A stretch of DNA of 64,000 nucleotides from Ostrinia nubilalis (taxonomy: Eukaryota > Arthropoda > Insecta > Lepidoptera > Crambidae): assembly GCF_963855985.1 (NCBI RefSeq), contig NC_087099.1, positions 1,022,001 through 1,086,000 of the forward strand. The letters run 5' to 3'. The notes under the pieces are model-generated. The model saw only the letters and a program-made list of their open reading frames with translations. It made no database searches and had not been told where the DNA came from. Positions 28,801 to 43,800 of the stretch are shown piece after piece. The position numbers and the translations under genes are program-made. Positions within the stretch are counted from its first letter, which is position 1; each line of letters opens with the position of its first letter.

Positions 28801-31800
28801 TAATTGATACGGTTGTCTAAAATATTAGTAGTTCGGTTTTTATTATAATCAAATATGCTTTATCAATGATCTTTGATCAGAATGCTAAACGAAATATTAA
28901 GATAAAGTTTTCCTTACTTTCACGTATATTATTATCTGAAGACAAGAAATGACAGTGCATTTTTCATGAATTGTTCTTTACTACCTGATAACACGTTCTT
29001 CCCACCCAAAATAAAATATTTCATAGATTTGTCAAGTAATTACATTTCACGTTATTCTATGTCGCACTCCTTGTATCATATGAATTATTTATTGGTTGGA
29101 TTGGACATGTTACCATGGAAAATCTAGAATAAGTGATACCTTCTAATTAATCAATTGAACTGATGGATCTGATGACTGTTGGGTTGGTGGTGCTTTCTTT
29201 GCAATGCGTCAACTTCCTTTGCTTTGTAATATTGACAAGTGAAGAATCCTTGATTATAATATTATGTCAAATCCATCAGTAGATAGATAGAAGTTTATCT
29301 ATCAGTTGCTATAGTATATTTCGCAACAATAAAATCAAAATATAAATAAAATCATCGCATATTCCAGTTTTTATAGTATACTAAATATGCTTCAGAACGC
29401 TACAAATATAGTAAATACAATTCATTTATCGTTCATGTAAAAATGTAATACTGAATGGTTTATTCACACGCACTGCTACTACACAATATTATCAATACTA
29501 CTGCTCGTATGTATTTGCTAACTACATTACAATGAAGATATTTCTAAAATGTTAGTCCATTAAGTTTACTCGAGTGTAAAGTAAAAACAAATGAATTTAT
29601 TAAATGTTTGTCGAAAGGTGTTTGAGTGCGTGCTTTGGTTTCCGCATGAGCGCTTCCGACCGGCGGTAGGCGGTAGGGTAGTAATAAAATAATTTTAACC
29701 GTGAGATTGCAGCATGTCTTATTAATATTCTGACGAATTAATAAGGCATGAATCTCTATTGTACTAAAATTTATGATTGGAAACTTTTAGATCTACCCAA
29801 GTGAGCTCAACCTAAAACCTCCAGTAGACATACCTTCTCACCATAAGAAATCTTTAGTAAGTTCATTGTTATTATAATATATGATATGATTCCGAACACT
29901 TCAGACTATGTCTACCACTTCCTCCTAGTTCTAAAGTTACATGATATGATAATGAATATATTCGTTAAAGATGATGCATGGATGTCCATATAAAACTCTG
30001 ATTTAGACACTATCTTCTTCCATAACTACTTATTGTATCAGTTATATCTAATCTTGGATATAATTGTTGAATGCATCAACTTTATAAGATTTTTCATTGC
30101 AACTCTTATCATAGTATTTAATATTATATTTTAAGTATTGACAATTTAGAATACTTATCTAACTTAAAGTTATAATTATATAGAAATAGGTTTCAATTAT
30201 CGTGAAAAATCGTAGGGACTAAATCACAAAACATGTAAAAAAGTTTCGCGCAGGATTGGTCTGGTTTATCTTAACGCATGGCTCGCCTAACGTTTCAATA
30301 TTGGTATTTCTGTGCCTAATAATTTTTTCGTCGCTTTGGGTGTCATTATTTGAAGGATAACTAGAATAAAATAAATTCATATAAACTACAAAGTAATGTA
30401 AAATGCAAACACAATGAAATAAATCCACTCCTAATAATTGATTCATTTACATTAACAGATGTATTGACTTAATTTCCCATTAATCACTTATTGTTTTTCA
30501 TAATTGTGCGCTATTAACTTATTTTCCTAACTTGATTGAATGAACGTTAAAACAAACCAAACAGTAATTTGCTTGGTAATAGTTTAAATTTAAATTGCCC
30601 GACGATTTCTTATCGACCGGACATCTTGATTTAGTGCGAACCGACATTCGAAATTGGTTTATAAACCCAATTATAAGTAACATCGGTTAGTTATTGTTCA
30701 CAGTATTTTTTAAATACAATAAAATGGGCAACATTGCAAATGTTTTCCTGATGAATTTGCAATGTTGGCGTCACCTTGTAGATGAACACTATGGTGTTAC
30801 TACAAATTACGGCGTGTGTGCGTAATTCCACCATGTAAAGAAAATATTATTGTAAATATGATTTTGTCTAACAGGTCATGTTATGATTTTATTTCCAACC
30901 TAAGTTGGACGATAATTTCTATAGAAATCTCATCACAGTTTATTATTAGATACATTAGGTACTGTTTTTTAATAATAGGCAGGATCCCTACCTGCGCAAC
31001 TACAAATCGCCTATGTCGCCGTACCATGACTAAGAAAACTTAAAGCAAGACAAATCATTTAAAATTAGAAGAACCTAGCTTCACTTTTCTTGCATTTTAT
31101 TTCAATGACCAGTTCGTGTGGACTGTGTTTATTTTCCCAATCCTCTCTCTGTAAAATAAACAATCGCCTAGATTGCGTACAGCGCATGCCTGTACACAAG
31201 GTTGCGCAAATATTGCATGTACATCTATAAATATCTGTTGATTTAGTAACTCGTATGCAGTTATGTTCGGTTGAATGACTATATTTTATGAGAGTAATTG
31301 TGTACGTGAAAGAAATGGTCTGTTTAAGTTAGTCTCTGAAAACTGCTTATGTGTTGCTGATGCATATTCGGCATAGAGCAATATCTACGTCACACAATCG
31401 CTCCTTTGGTCTACCATGAGAATCGCTTGTATTGTAATGAACATGACTGGTATCATGTAGCGACACTCATGTGCTAGACGTAATGCGAGTCAGGCTGTTA
31501 TTGATATAGATATTGGTCTTACTTTACCATGTCGATCCTAAGTTTTAGTTTTGTTCAAATTTGACATGTCTGCTTCAAATAACTCCAAAAATTACGATTA
31601 CTTTTCCGATTGATTTGGTTTCTGTTTTCACTGTTATTTTTCAAACATTAAGTTTATACTATGTCAAATTTAAATGCGATTAAAACTATTGTTTACAATT
31701 TCGGGCATTCAAAGTCAGTTTTGCTAATTCTTGCTAAACTTGAATAGTTAGGTTAATAACTAACAAAATTACAGGTTACCGGCGAACCATATTTCTCTAT

Positions 31801-34800
31801 ACGTGACCTATGAAATAAAAAATATTAATAAATAACCTAATAAATCTATCAGCAAGTGGCGAAACAGGCTTTCGGGCTCGTTTTATGAAATGACGCTCAT
31901 AAAGCTTCAGATCACTGTGTACTGCGCAAGTACACTATGCGGAAAATTGACCGAGACGAATCTCGAGCCCGCACACCGAAGTATGTGCGAAAGTGTGGGG
32001 AAAGTAACCGAGATGCGTGTTCACACTATTAGGCCATTATCATACTGCACCGCGCTCCGCCGCGGTCCGCGTGGCGACATAAATAACGAATCCCATGCGC
32101 AAACCGTGTCAGTGTGTTGTGCCGCGCGTGTTTTCTATACAAACTGAGGTACTTGCATACTAATGATTGAATCTGTCGTCCCGCGTACCGCGGCGGAGCG
32201 CGGTGCAATGTGATAATCGCCTTACGTCTCGGCCAATTTGTCGCACAGTGTAGTTTTCCACTTGTGTAAGTGCGAGTGCGAGTGCTGAGAGTGTGGGTGC
32301 GCAGGTGAAGGTGGAGGGCGACAACGAGCCGCAGCCGTCGGCGCCGCGCGAGGAGGGCATGGTGCCCTTCGTGTTCGTCGGCACGCGCGAGAACATCGCC
32401 AACGCCAAGGTGCTCGTCGAGTACCACGTGGCGCACCTCAAGGTACACACACACATACACGTCGCCCAAGGCAATGAGGGCTATCGTTTTAGCGCTCACC
32501 AGTTAGCGCCACTGTAGAGTAAGCTCCTGTCACTTGCTAAAGCCTGGTCCGTGAGCACGTAGAATCCCGTCCAATGAACCCAAGCTACCCATCCTTATCG
32601 CTCGCGCGTAATTATATTGCTGTCGCGACTGTGCGACGCGCGCCCGCAGTGAGTGCGAGCGCGACAGCAACATAATTACGTGCGAGCGATAAGGATGGGT
32701 AGCTTGGGGTCATTGGACGGGATTCTACGTGCTCACGGACCAGGCTTTAGTAGCGAAGACAGTGGCACCAACTGGTGAGCGCGAGAGTGGTAGGAGGACT
32801 ATCGCATTTGCACTCATCAAGATGGCGCCACTGTAGAGTAAGGTCCTGTCAATCGCCAGGGGTGCCAACTGTTAAGTATAAAACGATAGCCCTCATTGTT
32901 TTTTTATTTGTCACAGAAACTATAAGGCCCGGTCTCCGGTTAAACGTTATGAAGGACGCGCCTCGTTGATCCATGGATTGATGACAGTGGCGAAATAAGA
33001 CAAAATGATCTTTGACACTCGTTTTGGAGGTCCTTACGTCTAGCAGAAAACTGTAACTGGTTAAATTATGACGTGTCTTTTGTAACATTGAGTAATTGAC
33101 AGTATAAACTAACTTCAGTAGGTTTCTGAGAGTTTATTGAGTTGGCAAAGTAATGGTGACATTACTATTTTGCTTGTAAAAAGTTTACCCTTTGAATGGT
33201 TTATTCTCACCGTTTGGTGATTCTTTAGTTCCAATAAGTAGATTGCCAGACTGATAAACAGTTTTGTCTCGTCATGAATTTGAGAAAAATATTTTTTATG
33301 TTAATAATCCGGCACTGCCTACATGAAACGTTAGGTACTTATATTTATGCGAGTCACTGTCTACTGCCGTATTCAAAAGTTAGCAGACAAAAACTTCTGC
33401 AGCCACATAAAAAGCTGGACATACTGGACGAGAGACTATTCAGCGGGATACGTCCATAAAATGTCAAACGTGTCGGTTAAAGCCGGACACTTGGCAACCC
33501 GGCCTGGGTGTGAACAATCCTATTAAATACTAAAGCCCGGTCTGTGACGTAGAAATTTGTCCAATGACCCTTAGCTACCCATCCTTATCGCTCGCGCGTA
33601 ATTATATTGCTGTCGCGACTGTGCGACGGGTGCCCGCAGTGAGTGTGCGAGCGCGACAGCAACATAATCACGCGCGAGCGATAAGAATGGGTAAAGCCTG
33701 GTCCGCGAGCGCGTAATTATATTGCTGTCGCGACTGTGCGACGCGCGCCCGCAGCGAGTGTGCGAGCGCGACAGCAACATAATTACGTGCGAGCGACAAG
33801 GATGGGCAGCTTGGGGTCATTGGACGGGATTCTACGTGCTCACGGACCAGGCTTTAGTAGCGAAGACAGTGGCACCAACTGGTGAGCGCTAAAGTGGTAG
33901 GAGGACTATCGCATTTGCACTCATCAAGATGGCGCCACTGTAGAGTAAGGTCCTGTCAATCGCCAGGGGTGCCAACTGTTAAAGTATAAAAACGATAGCC
34001 CTCATTACGCGCGGATGGGTAGCTTGGGGTCATTGGACAAAATTGTACGTGCTCGCAGACCAGACTATAGCGTTATTCGTATACAGGAGGTGGAACAGCT
34101 GCGCGCAGAGAAGCTGGAGATCGATCAGCAGCTACGCGTAGTGATGTCGGGCAATTCCGCCGCCTTCCCGCCGCCGCGCGGAGCCCCGCCCGCGCGCGCG
34201 CGCCGCCCCCGCCTGCCCGCCGTGCGCTACCCGCCCGGTAACTACCCACATCTAACCTGTACCACAGAATAATAATAAGTACTACGTACAGAAGTTTTAC
34301 TTCGCGAAGGTATTTAAAAAAAATATGCTCAATGTCATTAACAATATGGTGTAATTTAGCCTGTCTCAAGAGTCAAGCACCATTTTGTTGACAAACGTCA
34401 GTGATCGGCACTGCGCCGAAGCTATAGGGCTTACTTCGGTAAAATGATGTGACGTGAGGTGCCAAACTGCGGAAAATGCGGAGGAAATACATGATTTTGC
34501 ATGAATTATCATGAATAATATTAACTACTTATTTACCTCTCAGTGTCTTGAGGCAACTTAAAAAAGTACATTCTGTGTTTTTATTATTATTTAGGCAGTT
34601 AAATACTGCACAGTATTTAGTAGACCATTTTCTTTATTTTCTTCCATCATAGGGGCCGTCCATATATTACGTCATTCTAAATTAGGGGGGGGGGGGGTCT
34701 GCGGATGACGGTAAATGATAGATAGGGGGGGGGGGGTGTTTCGATATTGACGTCATTCTTATTTATTTATTTGTAGTTTATTGTTCACGTACAATAAGAT

Positions 34801-37800
34801 TATTTCTAAAAAGAAATTTCTTCCAGCACACCTAGTAAGTGAGACTGCAAATGAGGGAGAGATACTAAAATAACTCATTGTACGATCTTTGAACGTACAA
34901 TTTATTTAGGTTGTTTATGTCAGCAATACGCGCCGACCGCGGCGCGGTGGCATCAACTTACAGCAAACTTTATTTCGATATTTCATTGATTTTACATTTA
35001 GTGTTTATTCGGTCACCAAACCAACCACGCGTAATCACTCATACCTTTTCACCATTTCGCACCATTTTAACCTAAGTAGTTTGGACTTTGTAATAGTGTT
35101 AGTTATTGCAATAAACTCTTTGTCATAGCAACCAGTGACTTTCCATCCACCATTCCTTTCTTTGAATGTGCGTACCGTACATTTAAATGGTTCTTCGAGC
35201 AAAGAAGTAACCAATCGCGAGTGCTACGTCAGTTCAAAGTTGATACAGTGAAGTGTCATACACGGATTGCCCTGGATTCTGCGAGCGGTTCCGGAATACA
35301 CCAGCGCTGTGGACAGACCAGTCCAAAGCCACCTCCAGCTATCACCAGGCGGAGCTATCTTAACTGCTTTGGGCCGTACCAAGGTTCAAGGCGTCACCAT
35401 TCACCACATCCTTACTAAACCAAGTAAGATCTTTCCTTTTTATACACCACACCAACAACACCATAACCATGGAGGGTTTATTAGAAACACAAAACCAACT
35501 TATGGCGGGAATGGACAAACTTCTATCGAACTTTAAGAAGGACGGACATGACCGCAAAACACCAGATCATGCCAGGAGGAAGCTAGAGACCCTAGATACC
35601 TACTGGAATGAGTTTAACTCCAACCATATTCAGTTATGTAGTTACGGAGACCAACACCACACCTACTTTACGGGCATGGAATATGAACGCACCAAGGAAT
35701 TTTACAACAAAGCTAGGCAATTCATACAAACTTACATACAGGAAGGGGGTCGACCAAGTACACCTATCCTAAAACCAGCTACACCAATGAACGTACCAGT
35801 CACCATACCACAATCGCCTATGGCTTTTTCACAAAAGTCAGAAGGCAGCAACAGCAAACTAGAGGAGTTACTACGCAAACAGGCTAGTAACTTTAAAGCA
35901 TTCTCTCGGACTATAGCTAACATCAACATCAACGCATTGGCCAGTAAATGGGAATTCGATGACGCTCTCAAGATGATTCAGTCTAGGTGGGAGGTTATCG
36001 ATACAATGCACTGGGAGATTGATAGTGAACAGAAAGATGAAAACCATGTTTATGAATCGGAGTTCGCCAAATACGAAAAGGCCTACACGTTCATCAAAAA
36101 AGAAATTAACACCAAGATGTGGTCGGCTTCGCATACGGAGAAGTCGACACCGCAAATGGAAATACCAATTTTTAACGGTAACTACCAGCAGTGGATTTCC
36201 TTTAAGGATTTGTTTCAAGCCTCTATTCACAACAATCCATCCTTGTCTAGCGCACAAAAACTTCAGTTTTTAAAAAGTAAATTAAAAGGTGAAGCTGAAA
36301 AATTAATTCAGCATTTGAATGTGAGCACTGAAAATTACCAAATTTCGTGGGACATTCTAAATCACCGTTTCAATAATAAAAAGTTGATATTCACTTCTTA
36401 CATAAACACACTCCTAAACTTGCCAGCTATACAAACTCAAAGTTCTGCTTCTATTAAAAAACTCCATGACACCACCAATGAATGTCTACACGCCATACAA
36501 AAATTGGGTGTTGACACCACCACGTGGGATCCGATTGTCGTTCATCTGCTAGCGCAAAAGCTCGATGTCGACTCTCACAATGACTATGTAGAGTCTCTAC
36601 CAAACCCCAGGGAGCTACCTACATTGAGGGACTTCCTTAGTTTCTTGGAAACCAAGTTTACTGCTTTGGAAGCGTTTCGGCGCAAACAAGAAACGCCCAA
36701 GCAACAACACCATGAAAACCACAGTTTCAAAAAATCATACCAACACCAATCTACCAGTTACCAAGCAAATAAATCATTTAACAAACCATCATCTTCATAC
36801 AAAACCATGCACGTGGAGACAAAAAAATGTCCTCATTGCAGTGAAAACCATTTGATATACCTATGCAAATCGTTTCGCGAATCAAGGCCTGATGTGCAAC
36901 GTAAAACGATTGCGAAAAACAATTTGTGCAAAAACTGCTTATTCGATCACCAAGGCAGCGAATGCACATCAAACAAAACGTGCCGCCATTGCAACGCGAA
37001 ACATAACTCCTTAGTACATGAGTTATTTGCGTCGTCAACGGAAAAATGTTCAACCACCAACGCCAAAAAGGCAACTGATCAAAACACGTGCCATGTTTCG
37101 CATGAAAATGTTGCCGAAACACTGTTAGCTACTGCGAAGGTCAACGTCCAGGCTGCTAATGGTAGCCACCATACGATGAGAGTACTCATAGACCAGGGTT
37201 CTCAAACTTCGTTGATTACCGAAAACGCCGCGCAATTACTAGGATTAACTAGGAAGCGTTGCAAGGGTGTCATCTTTGGCGTCGGTGCTAAAGAAAATAA
37301 TTGTAAAGGTGTAGTAAGAATCACCATTTCTTCATTACATAACAACTTTTCAACTAGCACTGATGCTTTTATTATGAAAAGTCTTATTAATAAACTACCA
37401 AACCAAACTTTCAAAAAACCATCGTGGGAATACCTTAACACCATTGATTTGGCCGATCCAGAATTCTATATCAGCAAGCCGATTGACATCTTACTAGGCG
37501 CTGATATCTATTCATCTATAATAATGAGCGGGATTATAAAAATAGGCCCATCCCATCCAGTTGCGCAAGAGACCCAACTCGGATGGATATTATGTGGAAA
37601 TGTCCAAAAGTTTCATTGTAACGTCGTCATAAACCAAATAGATGAGTTACAAAAATTTTGGGAAATTGAGGACATCACACAGCCACCATCAGAACTCTCC
37701 GAAGCAGAAACTCAATGTATTGAATTCTACCAATCTACTACAACCAGAGATGAAACTGGTAGATACCACGTCAGAATACCATTCAAACCAAACCACGACC

Positions 37801-40800
37801 AACAATTAGGCTCATCCAAACCAATGGCTGTAGCACAGTTTCATCAGCTGGAGCGAAAACTATCAAAAAATAATTTACTTGCAAAAGATTATAAATTATT
37901 TATTGACGAATATCGCTTATTAGGTCACATGATTCCGGTTAGCGACGGTAACATGAAACTCAATTGTTATTTACCGCACCACGGCGTACGGCGTTCTGAG
38001 TCTTCAACCACCGCACTTAGAGTTGTTTTTAACGCCTCCGCCAAAACCTCCACGGGACTTAGCTTGAATGATGTGATGCAAGTTGGTCCTAATTTACAAC
38101 AGGATTTACAATCTTTAATTTTGAAATGGAGAAAATACCAATACGCATTTGTAGCGGACATTGAAAAAATGTTCCGTCAGATTGGAATACAGGAATGTGA
38201 TCAAAAATACCAAAAAATAATCTGGAGAGATAACAACGAGCAACCACTTCAAGAATACCAACTTACCACAGTCACTTATGGCACAAAAGCTGCACCATTT
38301 TTGGCCATGATGACTATAAAACAACTCGCCATGGATGAACGGTCCAAATACCAAAAAACCAACGCTACCAAGGTCATAGAGGACTCGTTTTACATGGACG
38401 ACCTGTTACATGGAAGTCACACCATTTCGGAGGGAAAGCTTTTAAAAGCCGATCTTATTGAACTTTTGAAATCAGGAGGTTTCAATCTCCGCAAGTGGAA
38501 ATCTAACGCTGTTGAATTATTAGCAGACCAAAACCAAACTAATCAAGAGCATTTTGATTTCAAACAAATCGAACCAACCAAAACCCTAGGTCTTCGGTGG
38601 CAACCAGAAACCGATTTCTTTGTGTTTGACTGCAAGATAAAATTCCACGATATTTATCCTACCAAAAGAATCCTTCTGTCCGACATATCTAAAATATTTG
38701 ACCCCTTGGGCTGGCTTTCACCACTTACCACCAAATTGAAAGTCTTATTTCAACAGATATGGCAACTACAGCTTCAATGGGATGAACCATTACCAGCAGA
38801 GATATGTGAAGAATGGACAGACATAAAAACTGACCTACAGAACGTTGACCAACTACGTTTACCAAGATGGTTAGGCACCAAAAAAGAAGACACCATTGAG
38901 CTCCACGGATTCTGCGACGCCTCCAACAAGGCATACGCGGCCGTGATATATTGTAAAATAGACAGAGGTGAATCTTCAACCGTCGTGTTAGTAGTGGGGA
39001 AGGCGAGACTAGTTCCGGCCAGTAAAACCATCACTCTGCCGAAATTAGAACTCTGCGGAGCTGTCCTACTCGCTAAACTGATGCAGAAGGTTCAAGACTC
39101 TTTTAAAGAGTATGAGATCAAACCATACGGCTGGACCGACTCCATGGTTGTCCTCGGATGGCTTAACGGAGAAGCCAGCCGTTGGAAACCATTCGTAGCA
39201 AACCGAGTGAGACAAACCACTGAAATCATTCCACCAAAAAATTGGCAGTATGTTAAGTCGGAAGAAAACCCGGCTGACTGCGCCAGTAGAGGTCTAAATG
39301 CCTCTCAAACCAGAGATCATCAATTATGGTGGCATGGACCACATTGGCTACCTACCTATGATGACAGTTTACGCAACCAAGAGCAAAATTACACCACCAA
39401 CCAAGAAATTAAAAAATGTGTACAAACCAACATGACTAATTTAGTTTCTCAAACGCTTGACAACAGCATTGTAACCGATCTTATTACTAAACAAAGCTCG
39501 CTGACACGTGCAGTGCGCATTCTTGCTTGGATAATGAGAATACGTAATCCACACAAATTACCATATCTAACCACTTCTGAACTTACCAATGCAAAACATG
39601 CTATCGTTAAAACCATTCAACACCAAGAATTTACCAATGAGATCACCAAATTAAAAACCAACCACCAACTTGATAAACAAAGTAAACTTTTTAACTTAAA
39701 CCCCTTTTTGGATGAAAATGGTTTACTTCGCGTCGGCGGCAGGCTGCATAATGCAAGTATTCCTGAAAACATGAAACATCCAATTATTATTCCATCTAAC
39801 CACAGATTAACTGAACTTCTAATCGACCATTCTCACCAACAAACTCTTCACGGAGGAGCAAGGTTGACCCTGGCACACCTGAGACAAAACTACTGGGTTG
39901 TCAGTGGAAACCGTGTAACCAAAAAACATATTCGCCTTTGTGTGAAATGCCGGAGAAACGAACCAAGTAAACTCCAGCAGTTGATGGGCGACCTACCAGA
40001 AGCAAGAAGCAATCCATCACGACCATTTCTCCATACTGGCGTCGACTTCACCGGCAGTGTACTTGTCAAAGCTAACAAAGGCCGCGGAGTCAAAACCACG
40101 AAAGGTTACGTGGCAGTCTTTATATGTATGGCGACCAAAGCCGTACATTTAGAACTGGTTTCGGACCTCAGTGCTTCTTCATTTCTGGCTGCCCTACGAC
40201 GAATGGCTGCCAGAAGAGGCACCCCCCACCACATGTATTCCGACAACGGCACCAACTTCGTCGGTGCAAGTAGAGTTCTTGATAGAGAGTTTGAAGAACT
40301 CAAACTGAACGTTTTGAACGAAGAGTTTATGTCTGAAGTCGCTGAGATGGGGATCGACTGGCATTTTAATGCGCCGGCGTGGCCCACAGCGGGAGGCTTA
40401 TGGGAGGCTGCGGTGAAAAGCCTTAAGTTTCACTTGAAACGAGTGGTGGGTGAGCAAAAGCTCACTTTTGAAGAATACACCACTATTTTGACGCAAATTG
40501 AAGCTTGCTTAAATTCACGCCCTCTGTGCCCCTTGACTGAAGACCCGGAAGACTTAAACTACCTTACACCATCACATTTCCTTAGCAGCGGACCATCCCT
40601 CACCATATTTGAAACGGAAAGAGATGAAAGAACCAGGTGGCAGCTGACACAAAAAATCTTTCAGGATATTTGGAAACGTTGGCAAGCCGAATATCTAACC
40701 ATGTTGTCAGCGCGGTGCAAGTGGCAAGAACCAAGAGAAAACATCAAGGTTAACGACCTAGTCATCATCCACGACAGCAACTTACCAGCTGGAAGGTGGG

Positions 40801-43800
40801 CTTTGGGTAGAGTACTCGAGCTTCACCCAGGCAAGGATGGATACGTACGTGTTGTGACTTTGAAAACCAAGAATGGTATCATGAAACGCCCTACCATAAA
40901 GCTTTCTGTCCTACCAGTCTCCGGACACCACGAGGAGACAACACCAGCCGAGGAAACCAAACCAAAAACGGCAAATAAACAGAAACCACTGAGTAGTCTA
41001 CTAATGACTATTTTAATGTTATTTGCTATAATGTTTACACCAGCTCAAGGTTCATACAATCTATCACCTATAAACAACAACAGTATGTACTACTTCGATA
41101 AAACCTCTACCATGTATCTAATACGAGATGAGTGGAAGTTAATAGCTTACCTTGACTTGAAACCATATTGGGAAGGTGCAGAACTGTTTCAGAAATACAT
41201 AAACCACCTGACTGAAATCTGTCATCATTCTAAAAGTAAAACACAATGTGACGTACTGCTTTTACAATTAGGTCATGGATATGACGAGTACAATTACTAC
41301 AACGGAATGTTACTCGGTCAGCAATTCCCGGCGCACGAGACTCAACGTAAACGCCGTGGACTTATCAATGGCATTGGCAGTGTTGCACATAGTTTATTCG
41401 GGATATTGGATGAAAGTTTTGCTGAACAATATTCAAAAGATATAAATTTGATTCACAAAAACGAAAAACATCTTGAGAGCCTATGGAGAAACCAAACTTC
41501 AATTGTTGAAGCTGAATACAACCTGCTGAAAAAGGCTAGGACTTCAGTTGAGAAACAATATAAAATATTCAACCAACACTTGAACAGCCTCGAAAAGGTT
41601 GCCAGTGATTTGAGAGCCGAGTTACAAGACGTCATCACCAACAGTGACTTCGCTATGACTGCTATAATTGCCAATAATATTCTTGCTGAGTTACGACGAG
41701 TGCAAGAAACGTTATTAGACGCCATCACCAATATTTACTATGGCAATTTTAACGTCCATCTATTAAAACCAGAACAACTATTGCAAGAGTTGCATTTGAT
41801 AGCCGGACGAATTCCTAAAGATTTATCTCTACCATTAGATGATATCTTCAACCAATTACCAAAACTCTACCATTTATTGAAGGTAAAGGCGAGAATAACC
41901 AAGGAATTTTTACTTTTTGAGATCAAAATTCCGCTTGTCAGTCGAGACTTATTCGATATCTATAAAATTATTGCAATTCCGAGAGAAATTGACAACCGCA
42001 TGGTCACCCTATTGCCTATCGCCAGTCATGTTGCGATCAACTTACAAAAAGATATGTACGTACCTATAAGTGATAACTCACTCCAAACGTGCATTTCATA
42101 TGACTTCGATGTTCATTTTTGCCCTCTACAATCACCACTCTATCAATTCAAATCAGATCAGAGTCTGTGTGTCAAAGATCTCACCAAACAAACCTGTAAA
42201 ACCATAACCATTCCATGCGAACATTCTTGGTCACAGCTTCATAAGATAAACACTTACTTATATTCATGCTGCGGTCAATGTCCTGTAAGAATAATATGCG
42301 ATCAGCTGATCTCCGCCGAGCGACTCAGCAAGGCCGGCGTTATCACTCTAGGGAACGGCTGCGTCATCAAGGGCGACTCCTTCACTATAACGTCGCATAA
42401 GCAATTCTTCAACAACATAAACATTCAACCAGATATTATGACACCTGAGATACCTCCTATTAACCATATAATAAATGTGGCTATTCCTAACACCACCACC
42501 ATAGAAATTGGATCAAGTGGATTTGAGAAAGATCTTAAGATCATTGGAGAACAAATCAAGGAAATGAAATCTAAGGAAGGAATAGCTGACGTGATTTCCT
42601 ACCACGACGTCCACCACTACGCCGCCATCTACGTGTTGGTGGCTGCAGCTGTGTTCGGCGGGCTGGGCTGGCTGGCCTGGCGGCAGCGCGTGCGCCGGCG
42701 AGCGCACCGCGCGCGCGCCCAGGGCGACGTCGACGGCTCCTACAGTGCTAGTGTTCAATGTGTCAGTGTTAAAGAGTGCAATAGTGTTAGTGGTCCTAAG
42801 GCTGAAATGCCAAGTGTCAGTGCGCGTGTCGATACGGCCCCGGTGCCAAATTTTCGTAACCATTTTCAAGCGTCTGACTAACCATTAGATTAAGACATTA
42901 TTGTTCCTTCACCTTGTTAAAAAGCACCTCACCACATCTGCACTTTCATTCAACTAATTTCACCACTTTCAACGTTCATCTGTACTTTTCTCTCGCTCGG
43001 GAGCATGTACGATCTTTGAACGTACAATTTATTTAGGTTGTTTATGTCAGCAATACGCGCCGACCGCGGCGCGGTGGCATCAACTTACAGCAAACTTTAT
43101 TTCGATATTTCATTGATTTTACATTTAGTGTTTATTCGGTCACCAAACCAACCACGCGTAATCACTCATACCTTTTCACCATTTCGCACCATTTTAACCT
43201 AAGTAGTTTGGACTTTGTAATAGTGTTAGTTATTGCAATAAACTCTTTGTCATAGCAACCAGTGACTTTCCATCCACCATTCCTTTCTTTGAATGTGCGT
43301 ACCGTACACTCATAATAAACATACATAATGCAACATAGATGTACACAAATACAGTAATAACTACAGATAAAATACTCTAACAATAATATTACATATAATA
43401 CTAGCTGCCCGCCCCGGCTTCGCCCGTGGTACTTACATGTATTATACATACAGTGTGAGTCACGTTAAAGTGGGTGAAACTAGACCTATTTTTATCGACA
43501 AAAAAGAGGTAAAATTTTTTTGAGATTTTTTTTTAATTTTTTATAGAATTTTTTTCTTCCAGTTATTTATTGTAAAAAAAAGTAAAGAATAACTTTTAAA
43601 CTAAGAGGTATATCCTGATCAAATAAAAACAGTAATAATGCTAAATAATAGGCGATACTAAAAAAATACATAAAATACTCAGAAAATGCCAACAAATAAT
43701 AAAATTTTATACTTTTTGAAAAAATCTGCTTTTAAATACGTGTTTTTTTGGTTATTTGATAAATTTCTCCAAAAAATGCCCCTATAATAGGTGGTTTTTG

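Larger units (their letters stand above)
34879..43308 (+). mobile_element. Intact BEL/Pao LTR retrotransposon with envelope-like region
   Basis: 8430 bp, flanked by the 5-bp duplication CTCAT (34874-34878 and 43309-43313). LTRs 34879-35181 and 43006-43308 begin TGTACG and end CGTACA; by eye I find no difference between them. One uninterrupted frame fills 35469-42881. Identical LTRs and an open frame imply a very recent insertion, in the same direction as Fmr1 and within its intron 10. Confidence 0.95.

Noticed and set aside
32029..32499. 156- and 104-codon - strand frames
   Set aside because: They run across a palindromic MITE and the antisense strand of Fmr1 exon 9 without splice support.
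35221..35536. Short frames in the retroelement leader
   Set aside because: They precede or overlap the polyprotein start without a family motif; possible upstream frames, but not genes.
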